Shown one piece after another: positions 34,042-44,362 of a stretch of 64,000 nt of DNA. The stretch's first letter is position 1. Every line of letters begins with the position of its first letter. The position numbers were made by a program, and so were the translations under genes. The notes below the pieces were generated by a model. It was not told the origin of the DNA and searched no databases. It was given only the letters and a program-made list of their open reading frames with translations. This DNA is from Macrothele yani. Lineage: Eukaryota; Arthropoda; Arachnida; Araneae; Macrothelidae. The DNA lies in the NCBI GenBank assembly GCA_039090855.1, contig CM077011.1, forward strand, positions 30,595,001 to 30,659,000. Reading direction: 5' to 3'.

Positions 34042-34676
34042 AACCTGTGTTTTCACAGTGTCTTATCCAATGAACAAATATGGGGAAGGTAGCTTTTTTT
34101 TTTTCCATCGTGCTTAGACAGCATTTAAAAACTTGGGAATGTTCTTGATAGCACGAAATAATCATCATTTATTGTCTACTTTTTATTTCAAGTGCTTTTA
34201 TTCCTTGTGTGAAGACTACGAATGCGGTTTTTGATACGCTTTAGTCATTTTTTGTGGGATGTTAAATTATCGGACGTATTAAAAACGTGACATAATAGAA
34301 AATGGAGGATCACTACTACGAATTCCTGTTATTTATGTTTGGTCATTAGGTTACTGTAGATCATATCTAAACGAAATGCCTCCAACACCAATCTGTTGTT
34401 TCTTTCTCACTAGTATTAAAATTACTAACATAACAACGCTAAAATTCGGTGGTTCCGATAGATCTCGCTCTCTTTAAAAACTTTTGCTGGGTGCAGTTTT
34501 ATAAGAAAAGTGGAAAAGACAAACCACTGAGAAAAAATGACGATGGATCTTCCTCTCGTTCTCAATAACCTTTCAGGGATAAACGTATGGTTCAAAAAGA
34601 AGGGGGAAATTCATGGCTGTTTAGTATGAGAGTGATATCACACGAATTTTCGAGAGGATATCGAAAACGTAAGGTG
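34042..34676. other. Noncoding stretch
   Basis: AT-rich sequence with one T-run near 34090; nothing recognised. Confidence 0.4.
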
Positions 34677-34686
34677 AATGGAGCAG

Positions 34687-34902
34687 GCCGCCCTGTTAGC
34701 GCAGTGGTCTAACTGGTGGCTCAAGACCATTCGCCGGGAGGGGTTCGAATCCCATTGAGGCATGGATGTTGTGTTTGTCTTACGGCACTAGCTCTCTCTC
34801 TCTCTCCCTTCCCTGGAATCATTGGTCCTAAATTAGGGACGGGCGACTGCTAATAGCCCACTGAGTTGCTCAATGTTGTCGTTAAACCTCCAATAAAAAA
34901 AA
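34687..34902 (+). mobile_element. tRNA-derived SINE with target-site duplication
   Basis: Head gttagcgcagtggtctaa, B box ggttcgaatcccatt, the family body, A tail. Flanked by aatggagcag (34677-34686 and 34903-34912). Confidence 0.92.
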
Positions 34903-34989
34903 AATGGAGCAGCTCTTGCTGAGGAAGCAAAGGAAATATGTCTGACGTAAGCGGGCAGCGGGCATTAACCCTAAATCCTCGCACTTGTC

Positions 34990-36083
34990 GCCTGACGAGA
35001 AGCTAGTTTTGCAGCAAATGCCAGCAGTCCTCTAGACATGCAAAGAGTTTAGACGCGTGTTTCTCATTTGTGCAACGCTATCGGGAAGTCAAAGTTCGAG
35101 CAACACGCAAAACATGAAATTCTGTTTCCACCTTGGATATTCTGCGACAGAAATGTTTGAAAAACTGGCAACTGCTTATGATGAAACTGCTGCGACCCAA
35201 AATGCGATGTTAAAGTGGGTTTCCAGGTTTAAAGATGGCGCCTGTTCCATCGAAGATGAATCTCGTCGTCGAAGACCATCAACGGCGGTAACCGACGACA
35301 ACGTCATGGAAATTCGCTCTCTGATCAGATAGAACCAACGCCTCTCCATCAAAAACATTGCAGCACAGACTAGTCCGTCCTTTGATTCTGTTTCAAGCCA
35401 TTCTCACTGGTAAATTAAACATGAAATGTGGCAGTGCAAAGTTCATTCCTCGTCTTCTGAACAACGACCAGAAAAGAAATCGTATCCCGATTTCGTCCGA
35501 GTTGTTTCAACGTACAGGTGCAAATTTTTAACGGACAACTGTGACAGGTGATGAAACCTAGATCTATGGCTACCACCCGAAGTCCAAAGCTTTCAATGAG
35601 AAAGACTTTACCCCAAGACCCAAGAAAGCACGTCAGTCTCGGTCGCACGTTAAAGTCCTGCTTGTGTGATTTTTAGATATCGAAGGATTAGTGCATTGAG
35701 AATTCCTACCATGTGATTTTCAAGTGTGGTTAGCTATTCAACCTGAATGCTACACGTTGCTTGGAAATCCTGAAACGCTCGATGACTGCAGTCCATCACA
35801 AGGGCCCGGAGAAGGTGACCAGTGGATGGATGTTTTACCACGTCAACGCGCCGAGTCACATTGCTCTGTCGATCATCCAATTCTTGGCAGCAAAATCCAT
35901 ACAGGTGCTCCCTTACTCACCTCTCTATTCACCGGATTTAGCACCGAGTGATTTTTGGCTGTTCTCGAAACTTAAGGCAGTTATGAAAGGTAAACCTTTT
36001 GATTCTGTGGAAGACATGAGATGTAGTTCCGGAACAGGACTTATATGGATGTTTCCAACAATGGCAGAACAGCTGAAGTAAGA
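34990..36083 (+). pseudogene. mariner (DD34D) transposase relic
   Basis: From about 35114: MKFCFHLGYSATEMFEKLAT, then LKWVSRFKDGACSIEDE and RRPSTAVTDDNVMEIRSL, the paired helix-turn-helix region of SETMAR-type mariners. Frames break near 35330, 35410 and 35560. DIEGLVH near 35680 leads to the C-terminal half in another frame: LEILKRSMTAVHHKGPEK, then GWMFYHVNAPSH, and YSPDLAPSDFWLFSKLK with the third Asp. The second catalytic Asp, normally in a HDNAPSH context, reads Val here. A satellite-derived insert sits at 35712-35745, and a TG microsatellite follows immediately. Confidence 0.88.
35712..35745 (+). repeat. Single unit of the 50-bp satellite inside the mariner relic
   Basis: tgtgatt then ttcaagtgtggttagctatt then caacctg is one satellite unit with an 11-bp internal deletion. 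It interrupts the transposase between the FDIEGLVH region and the next helix, 2.3 kb from the end of the main array. Confidence 0.9.
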
Positions 36084-36091
36084 GTGCGTGC

Positions 36092-36146
<55 letters not shown>
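36084..36146 (+). repeat. (TG)n microsatellite
   Basis: About 30 TG repeats preceded by (GTGC)n. Confidence 0.98.
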
Positions 36147-36147
<1 letters not shown>

Positions 36148-36244
36148 CGAGGGGGATCTTTTAAAAGCGGATGAATTTGTGAACTTTGCTATTAAATTTC
36201 TGTCTTCGGTAAAAACATTCGCAATATCATCATCATCATCATTG

Positions 36245-38066
36245 TCAACCATTATCAATCCACTGCTGAACGAAGGTCTCCCCAAGTTTCCTCCACAACG
36301 GTCTGTCTTGTGCCAGTCTCCTCCATGTCACCCCTGCATACTTTCGAATTTCATCCACCCATCTCCCATGTGGTCTTCTTCTGGGTCTTTTCCTGTCTCT
36401 TGGAATCCAATCTAAAATTTCGGCTGTCCATCGATGATCTGTCCTTCTGGCAGTATGTCCAGCCCATTGCCATTTCAGGGATTTAACTCTGATCATGATG
36501 TCTTCCACTCTTGTCATTTTTCGGATCCACGAGTTCCTCTTCTTATCTCTCCTGGTTACACCAAGTATGCACCTCTCCATGCTTCTTTGAGTTGTCTGCA
36601 GCCTTTGTATGTCTCTTTTAGTTAAGGTCCACGTCTCTGCACCATATGTAAGCACTGGAAGGATGCATTGATCAAACACTTTTCTTTTAAGACATAATGG
36701 CATATTGCTCTTGAAAATTATGCTGTTTCTTCCAAAAAGCTCTCCAGGCAAGTTTTGTACGCCGATTAATTTCTTCATCAATGTGACCCTCACTTGATAT
36801 CTGCTGTCCAAGATAAACGTACATGTCTGTTATCTCCAGCTTTTCTCCATCAATCGATAAATCTTCATTTCTTGTAAAAGCATTGAACATCACTTTTGTC
36901 TTCTGAAAGTTCATTTTTAATCCCACTTCTTTACTCTTGTCAGCAAGTTCCTGGATCATACTCTGCAGCTCTGATGGGCTAGCTGCAAAAATGACTACGT
37001 CATCAGCAAAACGAAGGTGGGTTAGATAATCTCCATTAATCTTTATCCCCTTATTTTCCCAGCTCAGTGACTGAAAAACACCCTCCAATGTGGCATTAAA
37101 GAGCTTCGGAGATATGGTGTCACCTTGTCTCACTCCCTTTCCAATTTTTATGTGTGTTGTATTTTCAAACAGCCTAATCTTTGCTCTTGCATTTTCATAG
37201 ATGTTATTAATAATATTAATGTATGCATCTTCAATACCGCAGGTTTTCAGGGCCATTGTAACTGCTGATGGTTTCACCGAATCAAAGGCTTTTTCATAAT
37301 CGATAAAAGCCATGCACAATGGAAGTTCATATTCCCTCGCTCTTTCAATTAGTTCTCTCAGCACATGGATATGATCTATTGTGCTGTAGCCACTCCTGAA
37401 TCCAGCTTGTTCTCTCGGTTGAGCCATGTCCAGTGTTATCTTCAAGCGGTGTGAAAGAACTTTAGTGAAGATTTTATAAACTACTGATAGGAGGCTGATA
37501 GGTCTGTAGTTTCCGAGATCCTCAATGTCACCTTTCTTATGTAGCAGGATCATTGTAGCGGTGTTCCAATCCTCAGGAATCTTTCCTTCATTAAGGCATC
37601 GAGTGAAAATTTGGGCGAGTACTGTTTCGATTTCTCCACTTGCTTCTTGTATGATGTCTACAGTAATTCCATCTTCTCCTGGAGCTTTCCCCCGCTTCAT
37701 GTTCTTGATTGCATGTGCAACTTCTGCTGGAAGGACTGGAGGAACTCTGGTACTGGTATCTTTCATGATGTCTGGAGTGCATGTATCATCCCTTTCATAT
37801 AATTTAGAGTAGAAATCTTTCACTCTTGTCAAAATTTCGCCTCTATTTCTTGTTACACAACCATCTTCTTTTCTCAGTGCCATAATTTGTTTTCTTCCCT
37901 TACTGAGATGTCCCTTTGCTATCTTTAGGCTTTGGTTGTTTTCAATTGCTTTCCTCACTAGTTCACAGTTGAATTTTCTTACGTCTTCAGTGATACTTTT
38001 TCGTACTGTCTTGCATAGCTCTATATATTCCACTTTGGAAGTCACATCTTCTTCAGTTGTCCTCAT
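36245..38066 (-). pseudogene. RTE reverse transcriptase, copy B, one frameshift
   Basis: From MRTTEEDVTSKVEY at 38066: GKAPGEDGI (~128), NYRPISLLSVVYKIF (~187), REQAGFRSGYSTIDHIH (~218), FIDYEKAFDSV (catalytic Asp ~256), GVRQGDTISPKLF (~311), LRFADDVVIF (Asp pair ~355-356) and YLGQQISSEGH. A one-base insertion (five T instead of four, near 36736) puts the frame out after LAWRAF; the C-terminal ~165 codons continue in a second frame to FVQQWIDNG at 36245. Copies A and C have four T here. Confidence 0.93.
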
Positions 38067-39207
38067 CTCTCTTCTTTTTTTGCATCAACATTTTCGTTTT
38101 TCCTGATAATTTATTTACATGCAACTTGTTCTTAGACCCAGCTAATTTTGTTGCTGTTTCCATAAGAGCTTTGGTTACTTTTCTGTTAACTTCAGAGATG
38201 TCCACTTCTTCCGATGTTAGGCCTTCTAAAGCAGAGAACCTGTTCTTCAGTTCCAACTTGAAGGTATTATGGTGTTTTTTAAGGTTGGTTATGTCAATAG
38301 ATTTTGTTTGTCTTATGAGCTTGCTACGTTCAAGTTTAGTGTTGAGGTGCATCTTACATCTCACCAATCTATGGTCACTACCTGTGTTGAACTTGTTTAG
38401 CACACTGCAGTCTTCTATGACGAATTTTTTGTTACACATAATAAAATCAATTTCACTTGTCGTCCCATTTGGATGTCTCCATGTCCATTTCCTGTGTGGC
38501 TTTTTCTTGAAGAAGGAGTTCAAGATGAAAAACCCTTCTGCCTCTGCAAACTCAACGAGAGTATTTCCACGCTGGTTTCTGTTGCCGTGACAGAATTTAC
38601 CTACTGAAGTTTCATTCTGTTGCCGTTGCCCTATTTTTGCATTGAAATCTCCCATAATTATTTTCAAGTGCTGCTTACCTTTATTATTTAGATGACAAAT
38701 TTCCTCATAAAATTCTTCAATTTCTTCTTCAGGATGACTTGTGGTGGGTGCATAAGTTTGAATAATCTGAGCCTGGTATCTTTTCGAGAGTTGGATAACA
38801 AGCCGTGAAGCTCTGTCAGAGGAACTTTCAACTTCTACAACTTTATCCTTCAGTTTCTTGTTTATTATAAATCCAACACCACTAGTTCTGCCAGTATCTG
38901 TCCCACGATAGTAGAAGAGATGTCCACTTTTCAGTTCGATGAGATCTTCTCCTTTTCTCCTTACCTCACTTAGCCCCACGATGTCCCACTTGATCCTTTG
39001 TAGTTCCTCTTCCAATTCAAGAAGCCTTGAATCAGAAGATAGGGAGCGTCCATTGTACGTTGCCAAGGTCAGCATCAGATGGCAGCCTAGTCCGGTCCTC
39101 CGGGGATTCTTAGCACCCTCTGCCTTCATGTCGCACTGGCCGCTGCCTTGGCCAGGTACATTCCAGCTGCCGGAGACTGAGGGCCAAGATTTAAGTTGTG
39201 GAGTCAT
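38053..39207 (-). CDS. RTE endonuclease (APE-type), copy B, intact
   Basis: The 384-codon ORF encodes the apurinic/apyrimidinic-type endonuclease that nicks target DNA to start target-primed reverse transcription. Visible catalytic motifs: TYNGRSL (Asn ~52), GLSEVRRKG (Glu ~81), TYAPTTSHPEEE (~151-162), IIMGDFNAKIG (Asp ~187, Asn ~189), SEIDFIM (~251) and SDHRLV (Asp ~278, His ~279). The final ~100 residues are a basic linker. In typical RTE elements this domain is fused to RT; here it ends at RDEDN-stop, and the RT ORF begins at an ATG 14 nt upstream of that stop in another frame. The same layout is seen at 62567-62581. Confidence 0.92.
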   Translation of the reverse strand: MTPQLKSWPSVSGSWNVPGQGSGQCDMKAEGAKNPRRTGLGCHLMLTLATYNGRSLSSDSRLLELEEELQRIKWDIVGLSEVRRKGEDLIELKSGHLFYYRGTDTGRTSGVGFIINKKLKDKVVEVESSSDRASRLVIQLSKRYQAQIIQTYAPTTSHPEEEIEEFYEEICHLNNKGKQHLKIIMGDFNAKIGQRQQNETSVGKFCHGNRNQRGNTLVEFAEAEGFFILNSFFKKKPHRKWTWRHPNGTTSEIDFIMCNKKFVIEDCSVLNKFNTGSDHRLVRCKMHLNTKLERSKLIRQTKSIDITNLKKHHNTFKLELKNRFSALEGLTSEEVDISEVNRKVTKALMETATKLAGSKNKLHVNKLSGKTKMLMQKKKRDEDN

Positions 39208-39416
39208 TTTGGAGGGGTTTGGCCATAACTCACCACGCTGGCCAAGCGGGTTGGTGAGTGTGGGATAGAATTTCCTCTAATCCCGATGGTATAGTTATAC
39301 CGCTATTGGCGGTCGTCAGAGCCCCTTTAGTGGGAACAGGATGCACCACGAGAAGGCGGGGTTGACATTTGTCAAGGAGAGGCTGTGATGTTACGCATCA
39401 CCTGACCTTACATCCC

Positions 39417-39445
39417 ATTCGCAATATATATATATATATATATTT
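39417..39445. repeat. Target duplication and (TA)n
   Basis: attcgcaatat followed by about ten TA repeats at the 5' flank of RTE copy B. Confidence 0.9.
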
Positions 39446-39959
39446 TATCTCATCTCGTATAACTGATGTTTGCTCAGCAGTTTCTTAGAAAAAAAAATTG
39501 CAGTAAACGCCAAGTTGGCATAAGAGCCGGAGGGCGGGCTAACCGCGTTTTTTTTTACCATAGGAGACGTGATTATTAATCCAAAAACTACGGTAAGTTG
39601 ATGACTAAAACAGACGAATACTAAAACAGTCACTCATCCGGAACTCGAACATAGGCGTTAACATTAGAAACTAGCATTCCTGCTGCTCGGCTTCGGGTAG
39701 ATTTTGGATTTATGGAACTATGGATGAATGACTCAGTGTTTCACTTTTTTTTTCTTTTTCTTTTTGGAAACCATCGCGACTTTACCAAAAAACATGCATC
39801 TCATGCTGTTGTCGAGCAGAGAGTATAGCAGCATAGAACATTTTGGTTGGAATATGCTTTTTCTTCGGTTCTAGTACTCTCCATTTCTTGGAGTCAGTGA
39901 CCCAAAATTATCAGTTGGAGATCCTTCTTGGTAATTAATTAAAAAAACCTTGAGAGTTG
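39446..39959. other. Noncoding stretch
   Basis: Nothing recognised; T-rich run near 39747. Confidence 0.4.
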
Positions 39960-39974
39960 TTATGCAATTCTTTC

Positions 39975-40075
39975 GGCAGCGAATGGGCAGGTGGTTAGAG
40001 TGTACCACTTCCCAGATTAGTCTACCGCTACCGCCAAGCACCCTTGTGGTTCGCAAGTCACGTTAAGCCGCTGGT
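39975..40075 (+). repeat. tRNA-like repeat
   Basis: A-box-like gggcaggtggttagagtg and B-box-like tggttcgcaagtcacg, about 60 bp apart, followed by aagccgctggtcccggg. Different from the main SINE family. Confidence 0.4.
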
Positions 40076-40214
40076 CCCGGGATGGAAACTCATCGATAAA
40101 AAAACTCGGCTCCCACCAACTCCTCCTCGGAAGTGTTCAGCACATTATGTCATAAATAGCCCGGGCTAATGTTAATAAACAACCAAAATAGCTCCGAGAG
40201 TTTATAGGCGAGGG

Positions 40215-40375
40215 CTTCCGGCTAATACAGTAGTACGAATTGAGGCCGGAATTAAACGCGGTATGAGGTATGGGAGAGGGTGTTTCGTCTTATGTCCATT
40301 CTTTGGAACTATTATCCCTAAGTAAGGGACGGGCCTCTCTTTATAAGTAGGAGACTGTCCTAATGAAAAAAATAA
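40215..40375 (+). mobile_element. SINE relic (body only)
   Basis: tggaactattatccctaagt and agggacgggcctct match the body of the main SINE family, followed by an A-rich tail. The head is unrecognisable. Confidence 0.5.
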
Positions 40376-41594
40376 AATCTCTCTCCCCCTAAAAAGAAAA
40401 TAAAAACTTCTGAAAAACCTGAGTGAAATGGAAGCCATTAATTTATGCAGAGACTGGAAAAGGAAATCCTGTGGTTTTTAATGTTTGAGACGCTTGATCA
40501 GGAAATATTTAAAACTTAAGGAAAATGAAATGACGCATTAGAACTTCAAACGCAGAAGAGATAAAGAAGAAATTGAGATTCCTCTCTTCTTTCGGTATTT
40601 TTCATTCTCTGAGTGTGCTATACGATTCATAAACAAAATGGAGATGAATTTTAAATGTAACAGGAAATACTCAAGTTGTCAGCTACGGCCCTTTCTTATA
40701 GAGTGACTCCCCACGAACGCAAGGTAAGGAATGATGGAAAGCTCTGGTGAGGAAGTTTCTGCTATCTCTCTTTCTCTTAAAGCAGAATCCAGAAAAAGAC
40801 CACGAGGAAATAGCCCAGCTCCAAGAAATCTCCCAACCAATCCATCACATAATCAGAGCGTTCGTGTGAAGAGTTCTCCATTCCACGAGCGCGCGCACGA
40901 GCGAACACACACGCACACAACGAACGGAACTTGGAAACATCCAGGTCCTGTCATTGTGGATTGGCGTCAGATTCTAAAGGCCAGCTTCCAATGATTCTGA
41001 AGTTTCTTGCTTTTATTATGGAACACGAGGCATCCAAATAAGAACAACAAAGAAGTTCCTCAAGTACCGGCAGTCGCTGTGAGGCACTTGAGGATGGCGT
41101 CAGGCATCCGGCTTCCTTTACATTCGCTGCTAAGAGTTTTTGGATAATACGATGTGGCAGAAATAACAACGTTGGTTCCAGAATGATATTGGGGAGGAAT
41201 GTACAACAAGTGAAACATAAGTGACACTTGGCGGCAGTAGATATACTCCGAAAAAACGAAACAAAAGCGGGGGGCGGAGAGATAGGACAGACACGCACAG
41301 TTCCATCTGTTGCTCTTGTTATTTTCTGATGTGGCACGCCATAACTCAAACCCATATCCTTCACTTCTTTTTTTTTTTTTTTCTATTTCCCCAAATAAAA
41401 GAATATTCAGTACCTGCCTGGAAAAAAAATTAGAAAACTTGCGGTTTTACATTCTTGCACCCAAAATTAGAAATAAAAATGGTCCATTTTTTTTGCTGAA
41501 AGATTATAAGATTGTCAGTGGCGTAGAGCAAAACTGCTGCCCGACCCCCCTCCCGACAAACATTTTCAGGATCTCCCTCCCTCAAGAAAAATTA
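40376..41594. other. Noncoding stretch
   Basis: No gene recognised. It holds a GC-richer patch with purine/pyrimidine alternation (gcgcgcacgagcg, cacacacgcacac) near 40890-40920 and T-runs near 41368. Open frames at 40731 (87 codons) and 40951 (137 codons, minus) have no recognisable domain. Confidence 0.4.
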
Positions 41595-41808
41595 GCCGTC
41601 CCAGGTGGAGCAGTAGTCTAAGGGATGGCCTCTGATCATTCGTCTGAAAGGGGTCCGGGTTCGAATCCCGGTGAGGCATGGATGTTGTGTTTGTCTTACG
41701 GCACTGGATCTTTCCTTTCCCTGAAACCAGTGACCCTAAATTAGGGACAGGCGACTGCTTATTGCCCATTGAGTTGCTCACGGTGGTCGTTAAACCTCCA
41801 AATATAAA

Positions 41809-41838
<30 letters not shown>
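41595..41838 (+). mobile_element. tRNA-derived SINE with (AAAT)n tail
   Basis: Head ccaggtggagcagtagtcta, B box gggttcgaatcccggtg, body gaggcatggatgttgtgttt and ccagtgaccctaaattaggg, terminal cggtggtcgttaaacctcc, then a tail of seven or eight aaat repeats. Confidence 0.92.
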
Positions 41839-41839
<1 letters not shown>

Positions 41840-41850
41840 GTTACACATTT

Positions 41851-42075
41851 CCTTTTTTTATTGACGGGGGGGGGAGGGGTTAAGGGTTTAACGACCACCG
41901 TGAGCAACTCAATGGGCTATATGGCTATATGCAGTCTCGCCCTTCCCGAATTTAGGGCCACTGATACCGGGGAAGGGAGAGAGCCAGTGTCGTAGGGCAA
42001 ACACAACATCCATGCCTCACTGGATTCGAACCCGGACCCAACTCTGACGAGTTATCACAAGCCAGCGCTTAGACA
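41851..42075 (-). mobile_element. tRNA-derived SINE, inverted neighbour
   Basis: Starts with its tail side (tttttattgac, G-run, then ggtttaacgaccaccgtgag) and reads back to a B box (inverted gggttcgaatccagtg) and a partly repeated head (gcgcttagac twice). It lies tail to tail with the SINE at 41595. Confidence 0.85.
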
Positions 42076-42181
42076 CAAGCCTGCGCTTAGACTATGACTT
42101 ATACATTTTCGATTAGTTCTAATAGATCGTAACAACTTTTAATAAAATAAGTAATAAAATGTAAATCCCATTGTGCAAGAA

Positions 42182-42254
42182 TGTTTGGCCATACAGTCCG
42201 TACAGCACGAGACTCTTAATCTCGGGGTTGTGGGTTCGTGCTCCACGTTGGGCA
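42182..42254 (+). pseudogene. tRNA-Lys(CTT) pseudogene
   Basis: The 3' two thirds match a eukaryotic tRNA-Lys: anticodon stem cgaga/tctcg around loop ctcttaa (anticodon CTT, 42215-42217), T arm gtggg ttcgtgc tccac and 3' acceptor gttgggc. The 5' acceptor strand and A box (catacagtccgt) are mutated, so the acceptor stem cannot close. A SINE head is an alternative. Confidence 0.78.
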
Positions 42255-43044
42255 TCAATTGTTATGTCGGCGATATATCTCTATCTTATACTAAAATAAT
42301 AATTGTTATACGTTGTTGCCGAGATAACTTATATTATACTTGTTTCAAAAATATACACCATAGTAAATACATTTCTTGGTTCCTAACGCGGGAAAAATAA
42401 ACTTGAAAATATTGAATGGAGGACATAAATAATTTCTAATAACATTTATTTTCTCTAATATAACTGACTGAGGCTATTCTAGGGTCTTGCCACTTTGATT
42501 AAAAATCCTACTTTCGCGATTATAACCTTTATTTATTTCTACGTTTCTTATGCGTTCTTTCCTAAAATATTTTACTTCCCGTGATTAGACTACCCGCTCC
42601 TCGGCTAGTTCAAAGGCATGTCTTCTCGACGTACGCTGAACTCCTGTTTTCGGAACTCGGGACATCTACTTCGCACTCTTCCCAAGTTCCACTTCTTTCT
42701 CCCTCGCCTCTCCTCGTTGACCCCCTTCGAACCGACAAAATGCTTTCGCCTCCTCTAAAACCCGCTCCGTCCTCGGGCGAAAGTCAAAAACTTCCCCACC
42801 ATCTGGAAGCAATCCTTCTGTCACCACATGTCTCCCGGGTCTGAGAAAAGCGGTGTCCACTAATCAAAGTGCTTGGAAGGGTTTCTAAAATGCGTCATCC
42901 TTTTCGAAAGCGTGATCAAAAGACCCGAGAGTCTAAAAATGGCTCTCGAACACCAAAGATGTCTATACAAAGCAAAGGTTAATCCTGATGAATGCTCGTC
43001 TCATTGTTAAATCCCTAAGAAAAGTGTCTGCATAAGGGACAAGG
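42255..43044. other. Noncoding stretch
   Basis: Nothing recognised. 42580-42840 is GC-richer, with an 87-codon proline/serine-rich open frame and no domain. Confidence 0.4.
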
Positions 43045-43312
43045 AGGCGCCCAAAGATTACTTCATTCAGATAAGGGAAATGAAAACGAGCTGCCCAAAG
43101 TTTGCTTTATCGAGATAGAGCTACCCAAAGATTGCTTTATCCAGATAAGGAAAATGAAAACGACCTGCCCAAAGATTGCTTTATCGAGATAGAGCTACAC
43201 AAAGATTGCTTTATCCAGATAAGAGAAATGAAAACGAGCTGCCCAAAGATTGCTTCATCGAGATAGAGCTACCCAAAGATTGCTTCATCCAGATAAGGGA
43301 AATTAAAACGTT
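43045..43312. repeat. ~74-bp tandem repeat with internal half-repeats
   Basis: About three and a half units of gataagggaaatgaaaacga + gctgcccaaagattgcttta + tcgagatagagctac + ccaaagattgctttatcca. Each unit contains the cccaaagattgctttatc block twice. Confidence 0.9.
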
Positions 43313-43412
43313 GCTACCATGTACGATGAAACAAAGAAATATAAATGGCAAGATGGAAAATGTGTTACGAGGATGGGTTTAATATTACTATACATATCTA
43401 AACTTCCTATTT

Positions 43413-44333
43413 AGGGTGATTGTAAACTCCTTCAACAAAACAAGAGGGGTGGTAGTACACATCAAGACGAACAGTATTTGCAATGAAACCTATGGCCGCA
43501 TTCCACTCCTAGTGCCAGAAAAGAGCACGTTCGAAAAACGTCCAGCAGGCACATGAAGTTCCAACCAGTGCATGAGAAGTACAAGATGCAAATCAGGTGC
43601 GCTGAGCACGTGCGTAGACGACAAGGAGCAAACATTTAAAAACGCAGCCGAATCTGTTCAGCGATATTACCGTGCGAACATCACATGAGAATTGACGTAT
43701 ACTTCTGACTGGCGCACCGTACCGTGTGTTCCTGGAGCAAGTGCTTCCCGGTCTGTTGCAGGATGTTTTGCTCACCACACGAGGGGATATGTGGTTTATG
43801 CATGATGGGGCCCCAGCACACTTTGCCACCGAGGTTCGATACTTCCTAAATGCGACATATCCCGGGAGGTGGATTCAAAGTGGTGGACCTGTGGCTTGGC
43901 TTCCACGCTCCCCGGACCTTAATCCACTGGACTTCTTCTTCTGGGGGCACATGAAAACATTGGTGTACGAGACACCTGTGGACTCCCTGGAAGATCTCGT
44001 CGCTGTTGCTACGGACAAGATCAACACCACACCGGGAGTCTACAAGAGGGTGCGACAGTCCTTCATTCGCCGGTGTGGGTTGTGCAACGACGCCCTTGGA
44101 CGCCAGTTTGAGAAGCTCCTTTGAGTATTTCTCTGATGCGATTGGAATTGTGCAACTCATAAATTAGGTATATCTCTTTGTTTTCACTGTTGAAGGCTCA
44201 ACGTGGATATCTAACTTTACTCTTTTCTGGCATTAGGAATGGAATGTGGCCCTAGGTTCCATTGCAAATATTGTTCATCTTGATGTGTACTATCACCCCT
44301 CTTGTTTTGCTGAAGGAGTTTACAATCACCCTG
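43413..44333 (+). mobile_element. DD41D (rosa-type) ITm transposon, internally deleted
   Basis: Terminal inverted repeats of about 115 bp (gggtgattgtaaactccttc at the left; its complement ends at 44333 before TA). Between them lies the C-terminal part of an IS630-Tc1-mariner transposase; the N-terminal half is deleted around 43690-43715. Confidence 0.85.
43726..44124 (+). pseudogene. DD41D transposase, C-terminal fragment
   Basis: An open frame of 133 codons with GDMWFMHDGAPAHFATEVRY (second Asp) and WLPRSPDLNPLDFFFWGHMK (third acidic residue, Asp), 41 residues apart, the spacing that defines the rosa/DD41D lineage. It ends GRQFEKLL-stop. The DNA-binding domain and first catalytic Asp are missing, so it is inactive despite the open frame. 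Confidence 0.85.
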
Positions 44334-44362
44334 TATTAAATCCTCGTAACAATTGCTAAATA

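Larger units (their letters stand above)
36228..39416 (-). mobile_element. Full-length RTE-clade LINE, copy B
   Basis: A perfect 11-bp target duplication attcgcaatat (36217-36227 and 39417-39427) brackets 3189 bp on the minus strand. The 5' end is gggatgtaaggtcagg, a ~210-bp 5' UTR follows, then endonuclease and RT ORFs, and the 3' end is (gat)n after gataatggttgacaatg. The RT has one extra T; otherwise the element looks recent. Confidence 0.97.

Noticed and set aside
42182..42254. Functional tRNA-Lys gene
   Set aside because: The acceptor stem cannot close and the A box is mutated.
42980..43010. Another hammerhead (ctgatga)
   Set aside because: No GAAA or stem at the right distance.
43176..43382. 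Repeat protein (ELPKDCFIEIELPKD-like)
   Set aside because: Direct translation of the 74-bp tandem repeat.
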